A DNA stretch of 6,640 nucleotides from an uncultured Eubacteriales bacterium (GTDB lineage Bacteria; Bacillota; Clostridia; Oscillospirales; UMGS1783), in NCBI GenBank assembly GCA_905209135.1, contig CAJLRT010000060.1, positions 1-6,640 of the forward strand, in the 5' to 3' direction. This document shows positions 6,605 to 6,640 of this stretch, one piece after another. The notes beneath the pieces were generated by a model. It was not told the DNA's origin and searched no databases. It saw only the letters and a list, made by a program, of their open reading frames with translations. The first letter of the stretch is position 1, and every line of letters starts with the position of its first letter. The translations under genes and the position numbers were made by a program.

Positions 6605-6640
6605 AGATCGGAAGAGCGTCGTGTAGGGAAAGAGTGTAGA
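6605..6640 (+). other. Illumina TruSeq adapter sequence left on the contig end (artefact)
   Basis: The 36 bases from AGATCGGAAGAGCGTCGTGT to the window end (continuing AGGGAAAGAG then TGTAGA) match, base for base as I recall it, the standard read-through sequence of the Illumina TruSeq adapter. The first A is probably the tailing base added in library preparation. This is not phage DNA. It truncates the terminase gene and creates false reading frames into the last 36 bases on either strand. It also shows that the right edge of this contig is a read end that was not trimmed. Confidence 0.97.

Noticed and set aside
6603..6605. TTG as the start codon of a 136-residue protein
   Set aside because: The first base of the codon is adapter or tailing base, there is no ribosome site, and the product starts in the middle of a terminase nuclease domain.
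1..6640. Reassigned stop codons, as found in some gut phages
   Set aside because: Every gene ends at an ordinary stop (TAA, TAG or TGA) next to the following start, and no gene needs read-through.

Overview
The window is a stretch of double-stranded DNA phage (or prophage) morphogenesis genes, all coded on the minus strand and read from the right end towards the left. The order of transcription is: terminase large subunit (C-terminal part only), a small membrane protein, portal, scaffold, major capsid protein, a small beta-rich protein, a head-tail adaptor, and a long P22 gp10-like neck or DNA-stabilisation protein that runs off the left end. Genes are packed almost without gaps. The longest spacer is 57 bases and holds a strong GC-rich hairpin, so there is no non-coding stretch over 300 bases. 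I see no tRNA, rRNA, CRISPR, insertion sequence, integrase, attachment site or obvious promoter. The cassette is presumably transcribed from upstream of the contig.

The host cannot be named. Strong Shine-Dalgarno sequences (GGAGG about 7 to 9 bases before ATG) at four genes, ordinary use of TAA, TAG and TGA as stops, a moderately GC-rich base composition and the style of the head proteins fit a phage of a Gram-positive anaerobe (Bacillota/Clostridia, perhaps from a gut metagenome). This is inference. No stop-codon reassignment is needed to read any gene.

The genes work together to build and fill a head. Scaffold and coat assemble a procapsid on the portal ring, terminase docks on the portal, drives DNA in and cuts it, and the adaptor and gp10-like protein then close the portal. 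The presence of a gp4-like adaptor followed directly by a gp10-like protein, the order seen in P22-like phages, suggests a short-tailed (podovirus-like) virion. The coat protein is much shorter than that of P22, so the similarity lies in layout and neck rather than close kinship.

The last 36 bases (6605-6640) match the Illumina TruSeq adapter and are not biological. Native sequence ends at about 6604, and the apparent start of the terminase fragment is an artefact of that junction. I did not find an undescribed system. The points most worth following are the adapter, the membrane protein between terminase and portal, the domain inserted in the gp10-like protein, and the hairpin.
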